From a virus, in the IMG/VR virus record IMGVR_UViG_3300005825_000044, positions 1 through 64,000 of that record: 64,000 nucleotides of DNA; one strand, 5' to 3'. Numbering within the stretch: position 1 is the first letter of the stretch; each line of letters begins with the position of its first letter. Positions 35,272 through 44,553 of this stretch are shown here, in pieces. The translations under genes were made by a program, and so were the position numbers. Below the pieces are notes generated by a model. It searched no databases, was not told the origin of the DNA, and worked only from the letters and a program-made list of their open reading frames with translations.

Positions 35272-35777
35272 AGCCCGCTCCCGAGCCTGCCGCCGTAGTC
35301 AGCGGTGACCTCGGACTCCGTGAGACCGATGTCAAAGACCTCCTCGAACTGGCACGTCGCGGAGAACCGTCGCGACTTCCCGTTGGGCGCGAAGTGCACG
35401 TGCGAGAGCCGCGCGGAGATCAGGTTCACCGTGATCACGAGCATCCCCGGCCAGACCAGCAGGAGGTCGGGAGGGCCGCCGCCGGCAGAGTTGCGCGTCG
35501 CGCGCCGCGGGTAGGTCCAGGCGTGCAGGAGCTGCCGCGCCTCGAGGAGCCGCGCCTGCTCGTCGTCACCCATCGCCCGCCACCACAGCGTGAGGTCGAG
35601 CGTGAGGTTCGTGGTGTGGGAGAAGTGCCGCCGCACGCCGCCGGCGCCCCGCGGAGTGAGCCGGTTCCACTCCGTGCTCAGGACCTCGTCGAGCTGCTCC
35701 GGGTTGAACTGGCACTCCAGGTCCCTGCCGGTGCGGAGGTTCGTCAAGACGAGCCGCTGCGGAGCTTCGTGAGCCAC
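35268..35777 (-). CDS. Contractile injection system tube-initiator-like protein
   Basis: 169 residues. The pattern ECQFNPEQLDEVLSTEWNR followed by a LTLWWRAM segment and FAPNGKSRRFSATCQFEEVF matches the small tail protein that precedes LysM genes in many contractile tails (CIS_tube-type). It is likely to cap the tube at the baseplate. The family name is recalled, not searched. Confidence 0.72.
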   Translation of the reverse strand: MAHEAPQRLVLTNLRTGRDLECQFNPEQLDEVLSTEWNRLTPRGAGGVRRHFSHTTNLTLDLTLWWRAMGDDEQARLLEARQLLHAWTYPRRATRNSAGGGPPDLLLVWPGMLVITVNLISARLSHVHFAPNGKSRRFSATCQFEEVFDIGLTESEVTADYGGRLGSGL

Positions 35778-35789
35778 CCCGTCAGCATA

Positions 35790-38021
35790 CTAGTCCTCGT
35801 CGCCCTCGTCGCCCTCGTCCTCGCCGGCGCGTGCCCGTGCCCGCCTCGCCGCCCTTTCGATGCCCCGGGCCATCACCTCGCCGTCCATCTTGAAGGTCGC
35901 GTTCACGGGGCGCCTCGACACAGCGTCGGCGAGCTTCTCGTAGTCGATCGGGAAGCTCGCGTTGGGATCCGTGGTGCCCTCGTCTGCGCCGCCTCGAGGA
36001 GCCGACCACGGGGTGCCCTCCCACGGTGGAGGTGGCGACATCAGAGGTCCCGGGGTGTGGCTCCGCCACGCAGCGTCGGGCATCGGCGCCGCGAGTGCCG
36101 GGATGCCGCCGGCCCCGATGCCGGAAAAGTCGACGCCGGGGATCCACCCAGCGATCGTGTCGAGCGCGTCCGCGCCGATGCTGAGGATCTCGTCCCAGCC
36201 TGCCTTCCACGCCTTCGGGAAGTCCTCGAGCCACTCCGCGATCATCTTCACGCCGGTGTCGAAGTTCTGCCCCATCCCGAGGAAGTCGGTCTTGATCGAG
36301 AACGCGAGGAACGCGATCGCGGCGAGCCCGCCGATGATCCAAGTCAGCGGCGACGCGAGGAACGCGAGGTTCAGCCCGATGACAGCACCGCGCGCCACCA
36401 CCATCGCGCGCGCGAACGCGAAGATCTTCCCGACCGAGAACACGACTGCTGCGACCGCCCCCATCACGATCAGACCCTCGGTCATCACGCGCAGTGGCGT
36501 CGGTAGCGCGTCGATCCAGCGCCAGACCTTCTTCAGCGTGCTTGCCCAGTAGTCCCACGCGTCGCCGAGCCCGGCGAAGTTGTTCTTCACCGCCCACACC
36601 GCAGCGGCGACGACGCCGATCGCGAGCGCGAACGGGCCGAGCGGGCCGAGCGCTGCCCACACACCGACGGCGAAACCGCGCATCCCTCCGGTCGCGAGCA
36701 TGAGCCCGACCTTGAACAGCGGCCAGCCCACCGAGATCAGGAGCCCGGCGCCGGAGAGCACCAGCAGAGCGGAGCCGGCGAGCAGCGCTGCTGCACCGAA
36801 CTGCTTCAGCGGCATCGGTGCCTTGTCCATCACGTTGATCAGCTTGTTCAGTGCGCCGGTCAGCGAGTGGACGATGGGGCCGAGCACTCGCTCGAACGGC
36901 TCACCCGCCAGGATCTTGAAGGTCTCCACGGAGCCGCGGAGCAGGATCTTCTGGCCCTCGTAGTCCTTGAGGTAGCTCTTCGCCAGCTCGTCAGCGGCGC
37001 CGGTCGCGTTGATCTGCGTGTCGCGGAGGAACGCGATCGCCTCGGCGCCCTTCACGACCTGGCCGTTCGTCTTCTGGATACCGGTCTCGAGCTGCGTCAT
37101 CGCGGCCGTGAGACCAGCGACGCTGCGCTTGCCGAACACCTCCTGAATGAAGCCCTTCTTCTCAGCCTCGGTCATGTCGACCGTCGCGACTGTGAGGTCG
37201 TTCACGACGTCCAGGAAGCGCCGGAACGTGCCGTCGTTGCGCACGACCTCGACGCCGATCGCCTTGAGCTTCTGCTGGGTCTTCGGGTCGACGAGCCGCT
37301 CCATCGACGTCGCGACCGCTGTCGCGGAGCGCTCCACCGTCGGGATCACGTTCTTGATCAGACCGGCCGCGATCACGGTCTCCGTGATCGACTGACCGAA
37401 CGCGTTCGCGCCCCGGCTCGCGATGCCGAGCGCGAGCGGCAGGTCTCGGGCGCGCAGCGCAGACGTCGTCGTCGCCCGGACGAGCTGGTCGACGGCGAGC
37501 GCGGCGTCCCTCGAGTCGAGCCCGAACGCCTTCATCGCCTGCGCGGCGAGACCCGCGGACTCCTCGGGCGAGAGGTCGCCGAGCGACGCCGCGGCGAGGT
37601 CCAGCGACGGCTTCAGCAGGTCGATCGACTGCCGCGCGTTGAAGCCCTGCTGCGTCAGCGCACGGAGCCCCTGCACAGCCTCGTCCGGACTGAACTGCGT
37701 CGCGATGCCGGCGTCGATCGCGGCGCGGCGCAGGTTCACCAACTCGCTCGTGCTGGCCTGCGCGATCACGCGGACGCCCTCGAGCCCCTGAGTGAACTTC
37801 CCCGCGGCGTTCGCGAACGCGAATGACGCGCCGAGACCCGCCGCACCGAGCCCGATCCCGATGATGGCACCGCCGAGCTTCTTCATGACCCCGTCGAGGT
37901 TGCGGACTGACGCGACGCCGTCCCGCTCGAGTTTCTTGAAAGAGTTGCTGAGCCTGCGGAGCCCGCCGGTCGCGAGGTCCTTGCTCGTGAAGAGGAAGCT
38001 TAGTCCGAGCGAGTTGAGCAT
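35790..38021 (-). CDS. Tail tape measure protein
   Basis: 743 residues, TP901/PhageMin-type. Long helical N-terminal region with LGGAIIGIGLGAAGLGASFA, the core (AIDAGIATQFSPDEAVQGLR, QQGFNARQSIDLLKPSLDLA), hydrophobic segments at about 385-470 and 500-570, and a proline-rich then acidic C-terminus (GEDEGDEGDED). It sets tail length and is ejected during infection. It directly follows the frameshifted chaperone genes, as is standard. Confidence 0.93.
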   Translation of the reverse strand: MLNSLGLSFLFTSKDLATGGLRRLSNSFKKLERDGVASVRNLDGVMKKLGGAIIGIGLGAAGLGASFAFANAAGKFTQGLEGVRVIAQASTSELVNLRRAAIDAGIATQFSPDEAVQGLRALTQQGFNARQSIDLLKPSLDLAAASLGDLSPEESAGLAAQAMKAFGLDSRDAALAVDQLVRATTTSALRARDLPLALGIASRGANAFGQSITETVIAAGLIKNVIPTVERSATAVATSMERLVDPKTQQKLKAIGVEVVRNDGTFRRFLDVVNDLTVATVDMTEAEKKGFIQEVFGKRSVAGLTAAMTQLETGIQKTNGQVVKGAEAIAFLRDTQINATGAADELAKSYLKDYEGQKILLRGSVETFKILAGEPFERVLGPIVHSLTGALNKLINVMDKAPMPLKQFGAAALLAGSALLVLSGAGLLISVGWPLFKVGLMLATGGMRGFAVGVWAALGPLGPFALAIGVVAAAVWAVKNNFAGLGDAWDYWASTLKKVWRWIDALPTPLRVMTEGLIVMGAVAAVVFSVGKIFAFARAMVVARGAVIGLNLAFLASPLTWIIGGLAAIAFLAFSIKTDFLGMGQNFDTGVKMIAEWLEDFPKAWKAGWDEILSIGADALDTIAGWIPGVDFSGIGAGGIPALAAPMPDAAWRSHTPGPLMSPPPPWEGTPWSAPRGGADEGTTDPNASFPIDYEKLADAVSRRPVNATFKMDGEVMARGIERAARRARARAGEDEGDEGDED

Positions 38022-38297
38022 CTAACCGTCCACGGGACCGCCGCTCGGCGCCTTCGACAGAGCGCTGTACTCCGCAGCGCGCCTCTCCACGACGTCGTCA
38101 TAGTAGCGGAGCAGGTCACCCACCGCGACCTCGTCGCAGTCCCGCGGCGACCAGCCGAGACCGATGCCGCCGAACGAGTGCCAACCCAGCTCGAAGTAGA
38201 CCGCGCGGAGCGTCTCCGCGTCGATCACGTCGATCGCACCGAGCAGCTCGAGCCCGCTTACAGAGCCGCGCGAGTCGGTAGAAAGAAGCCCCGTTCG
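38022..38297 (-). CDS. Tail assembly chaperone, -1 frameshift extension
   Basis: 91 codons entered from the upstream chaperone frame by a -1 shift at 38297-38303. This part has no convincing start codon of its own (only an internal GTG without a Shine-Dalgarno). Its sequence (IGLGWSPRDCDEVAVGDLL) is typical of the second half of gpG/GT-type chaperones. The fused product would be 350 residues. It ends 1 bp before the tape measure gene. Confidence 0.8.
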   Translation of the reverse strand, partial: RTGLLSTDSRGSVSGLELLGAIDVIDAETLRAVYFELGWHSFGGIGLGWSPRDCDEVAVGDLLRYYDDVVERRAAEYSALSKAPSGGPVDG

Positions 38298-39073
38298 AAA
38301 GGGAGCTGGAGCTTCGTCGTACCCCCGCAGTCCGGGCAGAGGACCTCTATCTCGACGCGGACGCCGAAGTCGACGTCGTCGAACGAGTCCACCAGCCTCG
38401 TCATGTCGGCGAGCGGGAGGTCGTCGAGGAACGCCAGGATCTGCTTCACGCTCGGCGGGTTCCCGGTGACCCCGGGCGCCGCAGTGATCCGTGTCGCGGC
38501 GCCGACCAGGACGTTGCGGCGCTCCGCGAGACCCGCGGTGCTCCCCTTCTCGACGATGTTCTTCGCGATGCGTGGCTGGGCCTCGAGGTCTCGCCCGGTC
38601 AGCAGCTTGTGCTTGACCACGACTCCGCCGCTCAGCTCGGTCTCGAAGCTGTTCGTCCCGCCGAGGAGAGTCTCCAGGGTCGACTCCGGGATCTGCTTCA
38701 CCTCGAGGTCGTTCAGGTCGACCTGCCACTTGATCTTCGCGCGGCACGCCATGACGCCGCAGTCGACGTCGAACTGGTAGAGGTGGTGGTCGGGGTACGT
38801 CGCGCGCCGGATCTGGAACAGCGCGTAGAACCGGTCCGCCGCGTAGCCGTCCGCCCAGTCGAAGCTCTCCGGGTAGACCCCGTGGTCCACGGTCTCGAGC
38901 CAGCACGCGTTCAGCACGCGCGTCACGGCCGCCTCAGCCCCGCTCCCTACCCCGTCGAGGATCTCCCGTAGCTCGCGGCCCTTCATGCCGCGGACCCTGC
39001 CGGAGAGCCCGCTGGGGCACCGCACGAGCCCGTCGTCGACCGCCCCGATACCCGACTCGCCGCTTCCGTCCAT
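38258..39073 (-). CDS. Tail assembly chaperone / T4 gp26-like baseplate-hub protein
   Basis: 271 residues in frame 0 (an alternative start at 38986 gives 242). Cys pairs near the end (LCPDCGGTTKLQLPF) and a helical centre (VKQILAFLDDLPLADMTRLV) match the T4 gp26-like group that lies before tape measure genes. Near the 3' end, C CCT TTC in frame 0 is a perfect X XXY YYZ slippery heptamer. Unshifted translation stops at 38258. Position between tube and tape measure identifies it as the chaperone pair. Confidence 0.8.
   Translation of the reverse strand: MDGSGESGIGAVDDGLVRCPSGLSGRVRGMKGRELREILDGVGSGAEAAVTRVLNACWLETVDHGVYPESFDWADGYAADRFYALFQIRRATYPDHHLYQFDVDCGVMACRAKIKWQVDLNDLEVKQIPESTLETLLGGTNSFETELSGGVVVKHKLLTGRDLEAQPRIAKNIVEKGSTAGLAERRNVLVGAATRITAAPGVTGNPPSVKQILAFLDDLPLADMTRLVDSFDDVDFGVRVEIEVLCPDCGGTTKLQLPFERGFFLPTRAAL
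38297..38303 (-). promoter_or_regulatory. Programmed -1 ribosomal frameshift site
   Basis: Minus-strand CCCTTTC read as C CCT TTC in the chaperone frame; slipping to CCC TTT enters the 91-codon downstream frame. The site is 12 codons before the frame-0 stop. Confidence 0.75.
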
Positions 39074-39127
39074 GCCAGCGACTACAGCACGGACCGGGGC
39101 CGCTGTTCAACAGGGGCCCGGAAAGAC

Positions 39128-39155
39128 GACGGGCCCGGCCGAAGCCGAGCCCGTC
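39128..39155 (-). terminator. Stem-loop terminator after the tail tube gene
   Basis: Minus-strand stem GACGGGCTCGGC / GCCGGGCCCGTC (12 pairs, one G-U) closed by a TTCG tetraloop and followed by GTCTTTCC. It lies just after the tube gene and probably reduces transcription of the low-copy chaperone, tape measure and baseplate genes. Confidence 0.75.
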
Positions 39156-39204
39156 AGTGACCCACAGGAGGTGCAGGTTCCCTACTGGGTGGGGTGTAGC
39201 ACGC

Positions 39205-39672
39205 TCAGGAGTTGCGCGGCAGCCCGAAGAAGTCGTACCGCAGCACCAGCGTCTCGATCACGTTCGCGTCCGCGGTGTTGTCCCAGTCGCCCGCGGAGAA
39301 CCGCTTCGGCCACGCGTTGAACAGGCGCCAGACCTTGACCACGGCGCCGGTGCGGTCGCGCTGCTGAACGTCGACCATCCGCTTGAAGACCGGCACGGCG
39401 GCACCGGTACCCTTCGCCGCGTTCGTGGTCTCGTTGAACCAGTCGAACATGTCGCGGTCACTCGTCGCGCCGCGCATCAGCGTGACGTCCGGGATCGTGA
39501 GGCGGCCGGGCTGCTTGTCCGGGATGATGACGCCGCCCTCCCACTGGTCGATGTCGGCGTGCTCCCCGGCGATCTCCGAGCAGCTCTGGAATGCGGCAGC
39601 GCCGAAGCCGTCGATGCTGACGGTGAACTTGAACTTCGGCTGGTAGACGCGCGGTGTTCCGATGACGGTCAT
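39205..39672 (-). CDS. Tail tube protein (T4 gp19-like)
   Basis: 155 residues. Typical start (YQPKFKFTVSIDGFGAAAFQ), acidic EIAGEHADIDQWEGG, the conserved LMRGATSDRDMFDWFNE and the ending WRLFNAWPKRFSAGDW. It polymerises into the inner tube under the sheath and is an abundant virion protein. A stem-loop terminator follows. Confidence 0.95.
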   Translation of the reverse strand: MTVIGTPRVYQPKFKFTVSIDGFGAAAFQSCSEIAGEHADIDQWEGGVIIPDKQPGRLTIPDVTLMRGATSDRDMFDWFNETTNAAKGTGAAVPVFKRMVDVQQRDRTGAVVKVWRLFNAWPKRFSAGDWDNTADANVIETLVLRYDFFGLPRNS

Positions 39673-39685
39673 CTAACGGCTCTCC

Positions 39686-41953
39686 TCATCCGTTCACGGC
39701 CGCGCTGATCTCAGCGTCGAGCGCTCGGGTGTCTTGGGTGAAGTCCAGGATCACGTACTCCGCGGGCTTCTGCGTGGCGAGCCCGATGCGCTGCCGGACC
39801 CGTCCAGCGAACTGCTCGCTCGGCGGATTGATGGCGGTGCCGGTGTCCACGTAGAACGCGGTGTCGGGGTCCTGCGTGCGGAACGCCTTCAGGCGCATCT
39901 GCATCAGCAGGAACGCGTTGGAGGTGCGGTCCATCTCGTCACGCAGCTCCTCGTCGTTGTTCCGGAACTTCGCGAACGCCATGCCCTTCTTGAGCGTCTG
40001 CTCGATGTACGTCGCACCGAGCCGCTCCGCGATCGTCGGGAAGTTGCCGGTGCTGCTCAGCGTGCGGACGCCGTCCAGCGTGTAGGGCGAGGTGTCGGAG
40101 TCCCGCGAGATCGGGTTGATCCGCTTCGGGTACAGGACGTCGCGGCGACCCTCGTCGAGGACCTCGTCGGTCTCCAGCCCCGTGATGTACAGCGTACCCT
40201 TCGCGAGCCCGGCCGGGGGGTCGTAGACACCGCCGGCGCGCTGGCCAGCGGTGCGCGCGTAGACGCCAGCGACGAGCCCGCTGAACGGGACGACGATGCT
40301 GGCGTCCGACCCGTACACCGACGCCCTCGGGTTGCTGACCTTCACGCGCGGCCAGTAGCAGGCACCGTGCTCCGTCAGCTCGAGCAGCGCAGCGGTCGTC
40401 CCGTAGTACGTCACGGCCTGGGCCGCGGTGAGTCCGGCTGGGCAGTCCGCGACGAAGAAGAACGCGCCGCCGCGCGTGGTCTCCGCGTAGGACGCCATGG
40501 CGACTCCCACTGCGGGGGTCGGTCGGTCCGGCACGGAGAGGATCCCGGAGTCGACGGGGATGTCGAAGCTGTGCAGCCCGTTCTTCGCCGCGTCCGAACC
40601 GACGAAGTCCGCGTCGGCGATCGCGCTGAGACCGTCGTCACCGCCTGCCAGGGGCCCGAACGGCACAGGGGTAGAGCCGGGGCTGTTCGCGGGGCGCTCC
40701 GCGCTCGGGGTCGACGGGTTCACGTCGAGGTCGGTAACCGCGATGAACGCAGAGGGGTCCGTCGGGTCGTTGATCACGGTCTCCACGAAGCGCGCCGCGG
40801 TGTCGTCCATCGAGAGGTTGGCGTGCCGCTCCACGACGACGCCGTCCTGGAGCACAGCGAGGTTGAACTCGGCAGCGACGCCGCTCGTCGCGTCCTCGAT
40901 CAGGATCGTGAGCCCGTTGCCGTACGCGCCGTAGTACCGTGCGTCGACCTTGAGAGTGTTCGCCGCAGCCCCGCTCGAGCCGGAATGCGTCGCGTTGTCG
41001 ATCCCAAGCTCGTCGTCGAGCGTCGAGGTCGCCTCCACCTGGACGCTCGAGGTCGGCCCCGTGGTGTCCGAGGTGAACGTCGGGATACCGGCTGCGTCGG
41101 TCACGGTCACGCCCGCGACGTCGGCCTCCACGACCGTCTTGATCTCAGCGACCGTGACCTGGGTGATGTCCACGACGTCGCCGGTGCCGTCGACCTGTAC
41201 GGTCGAGAACCCCAGCGCGCCGTTCGCGGTGCCGCCGTTGACCTTCACGCTCGAGCCGGTGCCCTTCGTGTCCGAAGTGATGCGGGGGTCGCCGGAGTTG
41301 AGGTCGGCGAGCGCGCCGCTGATCTTCGCGTTGATCACGGCAGCGACCTCGGCACCCGTCGCCGCACCGATGCTCACGAACTCGCCGGTCAGGAAGGTGA
41401 TCGTCTGCTCCGACCCGCCGTCGATCTCGACCAGCAGGGTCTGGCCGTTCGACAGCGCGTACGTCGGCGAGCTGCCGGCAGTGAGCGCGGCGGCCGTGGC
41501 GTCGAACGTCGCAGTGTCGGTGCCGCCGCCGTCGATCGAGAAGTCCAGCGTGCCGCCGGGCGAGAACTCGAACGGGGCCGCGTTCGTGCCGGCAGCGACG
41601 CCGGCCGATGCAGCGGCCGCGGCCGTCGCGAGGTTCAGCGTGGCCTTCACGGCAGCGACGGCCGCCGGGTTGTCGACGTCCGTGTAGTGGACGACGCGCG
41701 TGAAGTAGCACTTCGCTCCCTCGCCGGCGTGCTGGAAGAAGCCGCGCACCGAGTTGGAGCCGTAGCCCGCCGCGATGTCCCTGCCGAAGATCCGGACGTA
41801 GTCGTCGTAACCCGTCAGCAGGGTGGCGACGCCGACCGGGCCCTTCTCGGAGATGCCGAGGCAGCACCACGTCGACACGTCGACCCCCTGAGGGATCCTC
41901 GTCTTCGGGGGAGACTCCTCGACGCTGACCTTCGCGGATAGCTGTTGTGCCAT
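39686..41953 (-). CDS. Tail sheath protein
   Basis: 755 residues. Sheath family features: VSVEESPPKTRIPQGVDVST, TGYDDYVRIFG and GYGSNSVRGFF at the N-terminus; ANSPGSTPVPFGPLAGGDDG in the middle; and the C-terminal FRNNDEELRDEMDRTSNAFL and KPAEYVILDFTQDT. A long beta-rich insertion (about 150-330, alanine/threonine/valine-rich) enlarges the protein compared with P2 FI and is probably a surface domain. It contracts at infection. Confidence 0.95.
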   Translation of the reverse strand: MAQQLSAKVSVEESPPKTRIPQGVDVSTWCCLGISEKGPVGVATLLTGYDDYVRIFGRDIAAGYGSNSVRGFFQHAGEGAKCYFTRVVHYTDVDNPAAVAAVKATLNLATAAAAASAGVAAGTNAAPFEFSPGGTLDFSIDGGGTDTATFDATAAALTAGSSPTYALSNGQTLLVEIDGGSEQTITFLTGEFVSIGAATGAEVAAVINAKISGALADLNSGDPRITSDTKGTGSSVKVNGGTANGALGFSTVQVDGTGDVVDITQVTVAEIKTVVEADVAGVTVTDAAGIPTFTSDTTGPTSSVQVEATSTLDDELGIDNATHSGSSGAAANTLKVDARYYGAYGNGLTILIEDATSGVAAEFNLAVLQDGVVVERHANLSMDDTAARFVETVINDPTDPSAFIAVTDLDVNPSTPSAERPANSPGSTPVPFGPLAGGDDGLSAIADADFVGSDAAKNGLHSFDIPVDSGILSVPDRPTPAVGVAMASYAETTRGGAFFFVADCPAGLTAAQAVTYYGTTAALLELTEHGACYWPRVKVSNPRASVYGSDASIVVPFSGLVAGVYARTAGQRAGGVYDPPAGLAKGTLYITGLETDEVLDEGRRDVLYPKRINPISRDSDTSPYTLDGVRTLSSTGNFPTIAERLGATYIEQTLKKGMAFAKFRNNDEELRDEMDRTSNAFLLMQMRLKAFRTQDPDTAFYVDTGTAINPPSEQFAGRVRQRIGLATQKPAEYVILDFTQDTRALDAEISAAVNG

Positions 41954-41967
41954 CTAACCAGTCCTCC

Positions 41968-42405
41968 TCATTCGCTGTCCGGCTCGCCCGGCTCGTCGGT
42001 GCTCGGTGCCTTCGCAGGCATGCTCGCACGGCGCCGCGCGCCACCGCGAGTCCGCGTCACCGACTGCTGCCTCTCGCCGTCGTCCGAGTCGACCCGGGAG
42101 ATCGTGATCATCCCGCTCGCCAGCAGGCCTGCGACCTGAGTGCATCGCTCGAACTCCGCGGGGAGACCCTCGAGTACGCCCCCCGGCATGATCGTCACCG
42201 AGCCGGGGCTCTCCAGACGCTTCCGCGTCGGCGACGCCGCTGGCCTGACGATCTTCCCGTCACGGGTGCCGACCGCGGCGCGGCCCCCCGTGGTCACGAC
42301 GCGCCGGGAGAACCCGAAGCGGCGCTCGCGGAAGCGGGGGTGGTCGAGCACCACGACCACTGCGGTCCTGAGCTTCTTCGTCGCGGTCACGTTCACAGTG
42401 GTCAT
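41968..42405 (-). CDS. Hypothetical tail-module protein, 145 aa
   Basis: Not recognised. Basic overall with a valine-rich start (VNVTATKKLRTAVVVVLDHP) and a low-complexity tail (TRTRGGARRRASMPAKAPST). Placed before the sheath gene in transcription order. Possibly a tail terminator partner or chaperone. Confidence 0.75.
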   Translation of the reverse strand: MTTVNVTATKKLRTAVVVVLDHPRFRERRFGFSRRVVTTGGRAAVGTRDGKIVRPAASPTRKRLESPGSVTIMPGGVLEGLPAEFERCTQVAGLLASGMITISRVDSDDGERQQSVTRTRGGARRRASMPAKAPSTDEPGEPDSE

Positions 42406-42423
42406 TTCAGATCTCCCTGCTCA

Positions 42424-43398
42424 TCAGATTGAGGTCACCTCGATGACGGCGTCCTCGGTGACGGTGTGCTGCATGTCGACGACCTCGCTGAACCCTGCGT
42501 CGTCCTCGATGTCGAAACCCCGGATCATGAAGCGCCCCGAGAAGAATCCGACGTTGCTGGTGCTCGCGCTAGGGTCTACGCGGAGATCGCCGCCGGCTGC
42601 AAGCTCCAGCACGTAGCGGACGGTGCCGGCGCCGGGGTCGCTGGGGTCGCGCAGCATCGCGACGTACCGGTTCCGGCGGAAGAAGACGCGCGTCGACGCG
42701 AGCAGCCCGAGCAGCTCCATCGGGTTGTCGCTGACGCCAACGATGTCGAAGCCGACGCTCACGGTGTCGGACGAGCGACGGACCTCGGTCACGAGCCCCG
42801 TGGTCAGCTTCACGTCCTGGTTGTCGCGGTAGAACAGGTCGTCGCTCAGCGTGACGCCGAAGATCACCAGCGCCGGCATCTCCGCGACGGTCCGCGCGAT
42901 AGCGTCCACGAACTCGAGCTTGTCGGAGTCCGCGTAGTCGGTGTGGGTCGTGATCGAGACGTTCGCGATCACCTGGGCCCGCAGCGCGCGGAGCATCGTC
43001 CGCGTGAGCCGCTGCAGGTCGCTCTCCACCGCGAGCTGCGGCCGCTGGTACGCGAACGCGCCGGCGGCCGTGACGACCTCCCCGGCAACGTCGACACCAG
43101 AGGCGTCCACGTTGCGGACCTCGACGTCGACGGCACCCTCGCCGTAGTCGGGCTGCACGACCTCGAGCGGCGTCTGCGGTACCCGCGCGTAGACCACTGT
43201 GTCGGAGACCGCGACCACGTACTCGCTCTCGGCACCGCCGAACCGCACCGCGACCGGGGAGACGTACGCCGCACCGGGACCCGCGCTCGCCGCTGGGATC
43301 GTCCAGGTCCGGAAGCCGGTGCCGGTGATCTTCACGAGGTAGCCGCCGCCGGGAAGGCCTACCGCGGGTGACACCGCAGTGATCGTCGGGACTGCCAT
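42424..43398 (-). CDS. Tail-module protein with IPT/TIG-like N-terminal domain
   Basis: 324 residues. The N-terminus reads like an IPT/TIG Ig-fold (PTITAVSPAVGLPGGGYLVK with ITGTGF). The remainder has helical LQRLTRTMLRALRAQVI and a beta-rich segment TTGLVTEVRRSSDTVSVGFD. Between the gpS-like tail-completion gene and the sheath, it may act at the tail terminus; the Ig domain may decorate the particle. Confidence 0.72.
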   Translation of the reverse strand: MAVPTITAVSPAVGLPGGGYLVKITGTGFRTWTIPAASAGPGAAYVSPVAVRFGGAESEYVVAVSDTVVYARVPQTPLEVVQPDYGEGAVDVEVRNVDASGVDVAGEVVTAAGAFAYQRPQLAVESDLQRLTRTMLRALRAQVIANVSITTHTDYADSDKLEFVDAIARTVAEMPALVIFGVTLSDDLFYRDNQDVKLTTGLVTEVRRSSDTVSVGFDIVGVSDNPMELLGLLASTRVFFRRNRYVAMLRDPSDPGAGTVRYVLELAAGGDLRVDPSASTSNVGFFSGRFMIRGFDIEDDAGFSEVVDMQHTVTEDAVIEVTSI

Positions 43399-43403
43399 GA
43401 CCG

Positions 43404-44036
43404 CTACTTTCCACCGAACGCGAAGCCGGTGTCGACAGCGATGCTGCGCGCGAGCCGCAGCTTGACCGCGACGGGGTTCGCGATGATCTGCTCGATCACC
43501 GGCGACATGAAGGGCCTCGGAGGGATCCTCACGATCACGACGCGGTCCGACGATGCGCGGGTCCCGCTACCGGTCCACTCGGAGAAGTCCACGTCGTCGC
43601 TGCTCCAGTCGAACAGCACCGCGAAGTAGCGCATCATCGCGGGCGTCATCTTCATCACGTGCACGGAGCCGAACTCCTGCACAGCGGCGACGTTCACGAG
43701 GTCCTCGCCGCTCGGTGTGCGGGCGCCCCGGAGCACGCCCATCACGAACGTGCCGGGCCCGAGCCGCTTCACGGTAACGCTCCTCCGCAGCGCCCCGGTG
43801 CGGCTCAGTGCCTTGGTGCCGCGGAAGCCCTGGAGCCGGCGCGCCGCGAGGGTGCTCGCAGCCAGCGGCTTGAACGGGCGGCCGCCCGGCGCCTGCTTCG
43901 CGATGCCGTCGACGACCTGGCCGCGGGCCCGCAGAGCCTCGCGGTACACCGCGTTGTCCAGCGCCAGCGCGAGCCGAGCCCGGGCCGCGATCGCCGCGCG
44001 CGCGGTGCCCCACTGTCCGGTGAGCTTCAGCTCCAT
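43404..44036 (-). CDS. Tail completion protein (P2 gpS / Mu gpG-like)
   Basis: 210 residues. LSRTGALRRSVTVK, NVAAVQEFGS and IPPRPFMSPVIEQI are the conserved segments of this virion morphogenesis family, which finishes the tail for joining to the head. ATG 44036 is preferred over an upstream in-frame GTG that would overlap the preceding gene. Confidence 0.8.
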   Translation of the reverse strand: MELKLTGQWGTARAAIAARARLALALDNAVYREALRARGQVVDGIAKQAPGGRPFKPLAASTLAARRLQGFRGTKALSRTGALRRSVTVKRLGPGTFVMGVLRGARTPSGEDLVNVAAVQEFGSVHVMKMTPAMMRYFAVLFDWSSDDVDFSEWTGSGTRASSDRVVIVRIPPRPFMSPVIEQIIANPVAVKLRLARSIAVDTGFAFGGK

Positions 44037-44049
44037 CCCGGACAGAGTC

Positions 44050-44553
44050 TCAGCGCGGTGCCGATCTGTCACGCTGCTCGAACACGACCAGAAACAGGTT
44101 CCGCTTCGGCCCGAGCCCGAACCCGATACTCCGGGCCTCCACAGCGTAGAACCCGCCGGCGTCGCCGGAGAGGTCCTCGACGAGCGCGCACGACCCGGGC
44201 TCCCTGATCTCCACGAGCTTGTCGCCGGGGTCGCCGAGCAGCGGCTTGCCGGCAGCGTCGACGAGCGATAGCCGCTCGAGGTCGCGGAAGTGGAAGATCA
44301 GGACGCGGTGATTCTTCGGGCTCTTGCCCGCAGCGAGCATGCGGAGCCGTGCCTGCTCGTCGCTCTCGACCTGCGCCGGCACCGTGACCCTGCAGGTCTC
44401 CCGCACGACAGCGCCGCGCGCGGAGCCCGAGCCCGGGGTGATCGTCGGCGCGCGGAAGTCGTCGTCGTAGCCGCCGTCGGTGTGCGCGGTGAGCCCGGCG
44501 TCGACCCGCTCGATCGTGCAGTCGAACGGAAAGATCAGTCGGCCGCGGGCCAT
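44050..44553 (-). CDS. Hypothetical head-tail joining protein, 167 aa
   Basis: Not firmly recognised. Beta-rich with CTIERVDAGLTAHTDGGYDD at the front and GFGLGPKRNLFLVVFEQRD at the end; size and position fit a head closure or neck protein. The start overlaps the connector stop as TGATG. Confidence 0.7.
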   Translation of the reverse strand: MARGRLIFPFDCTIERVDAGLTAHTDGGYDDDFRAPTITPGSGSARGAVVRETCRVTVPAQVESDEQARLRMLAAGKSPKNHRVLIFHFRDLERLSLVDAAGKPLLGDPGDKLVEIREPGSCALVEDLSGDAGGFYAVEARSIGFGLGPKRNLFLVVFEQRDRSAPR

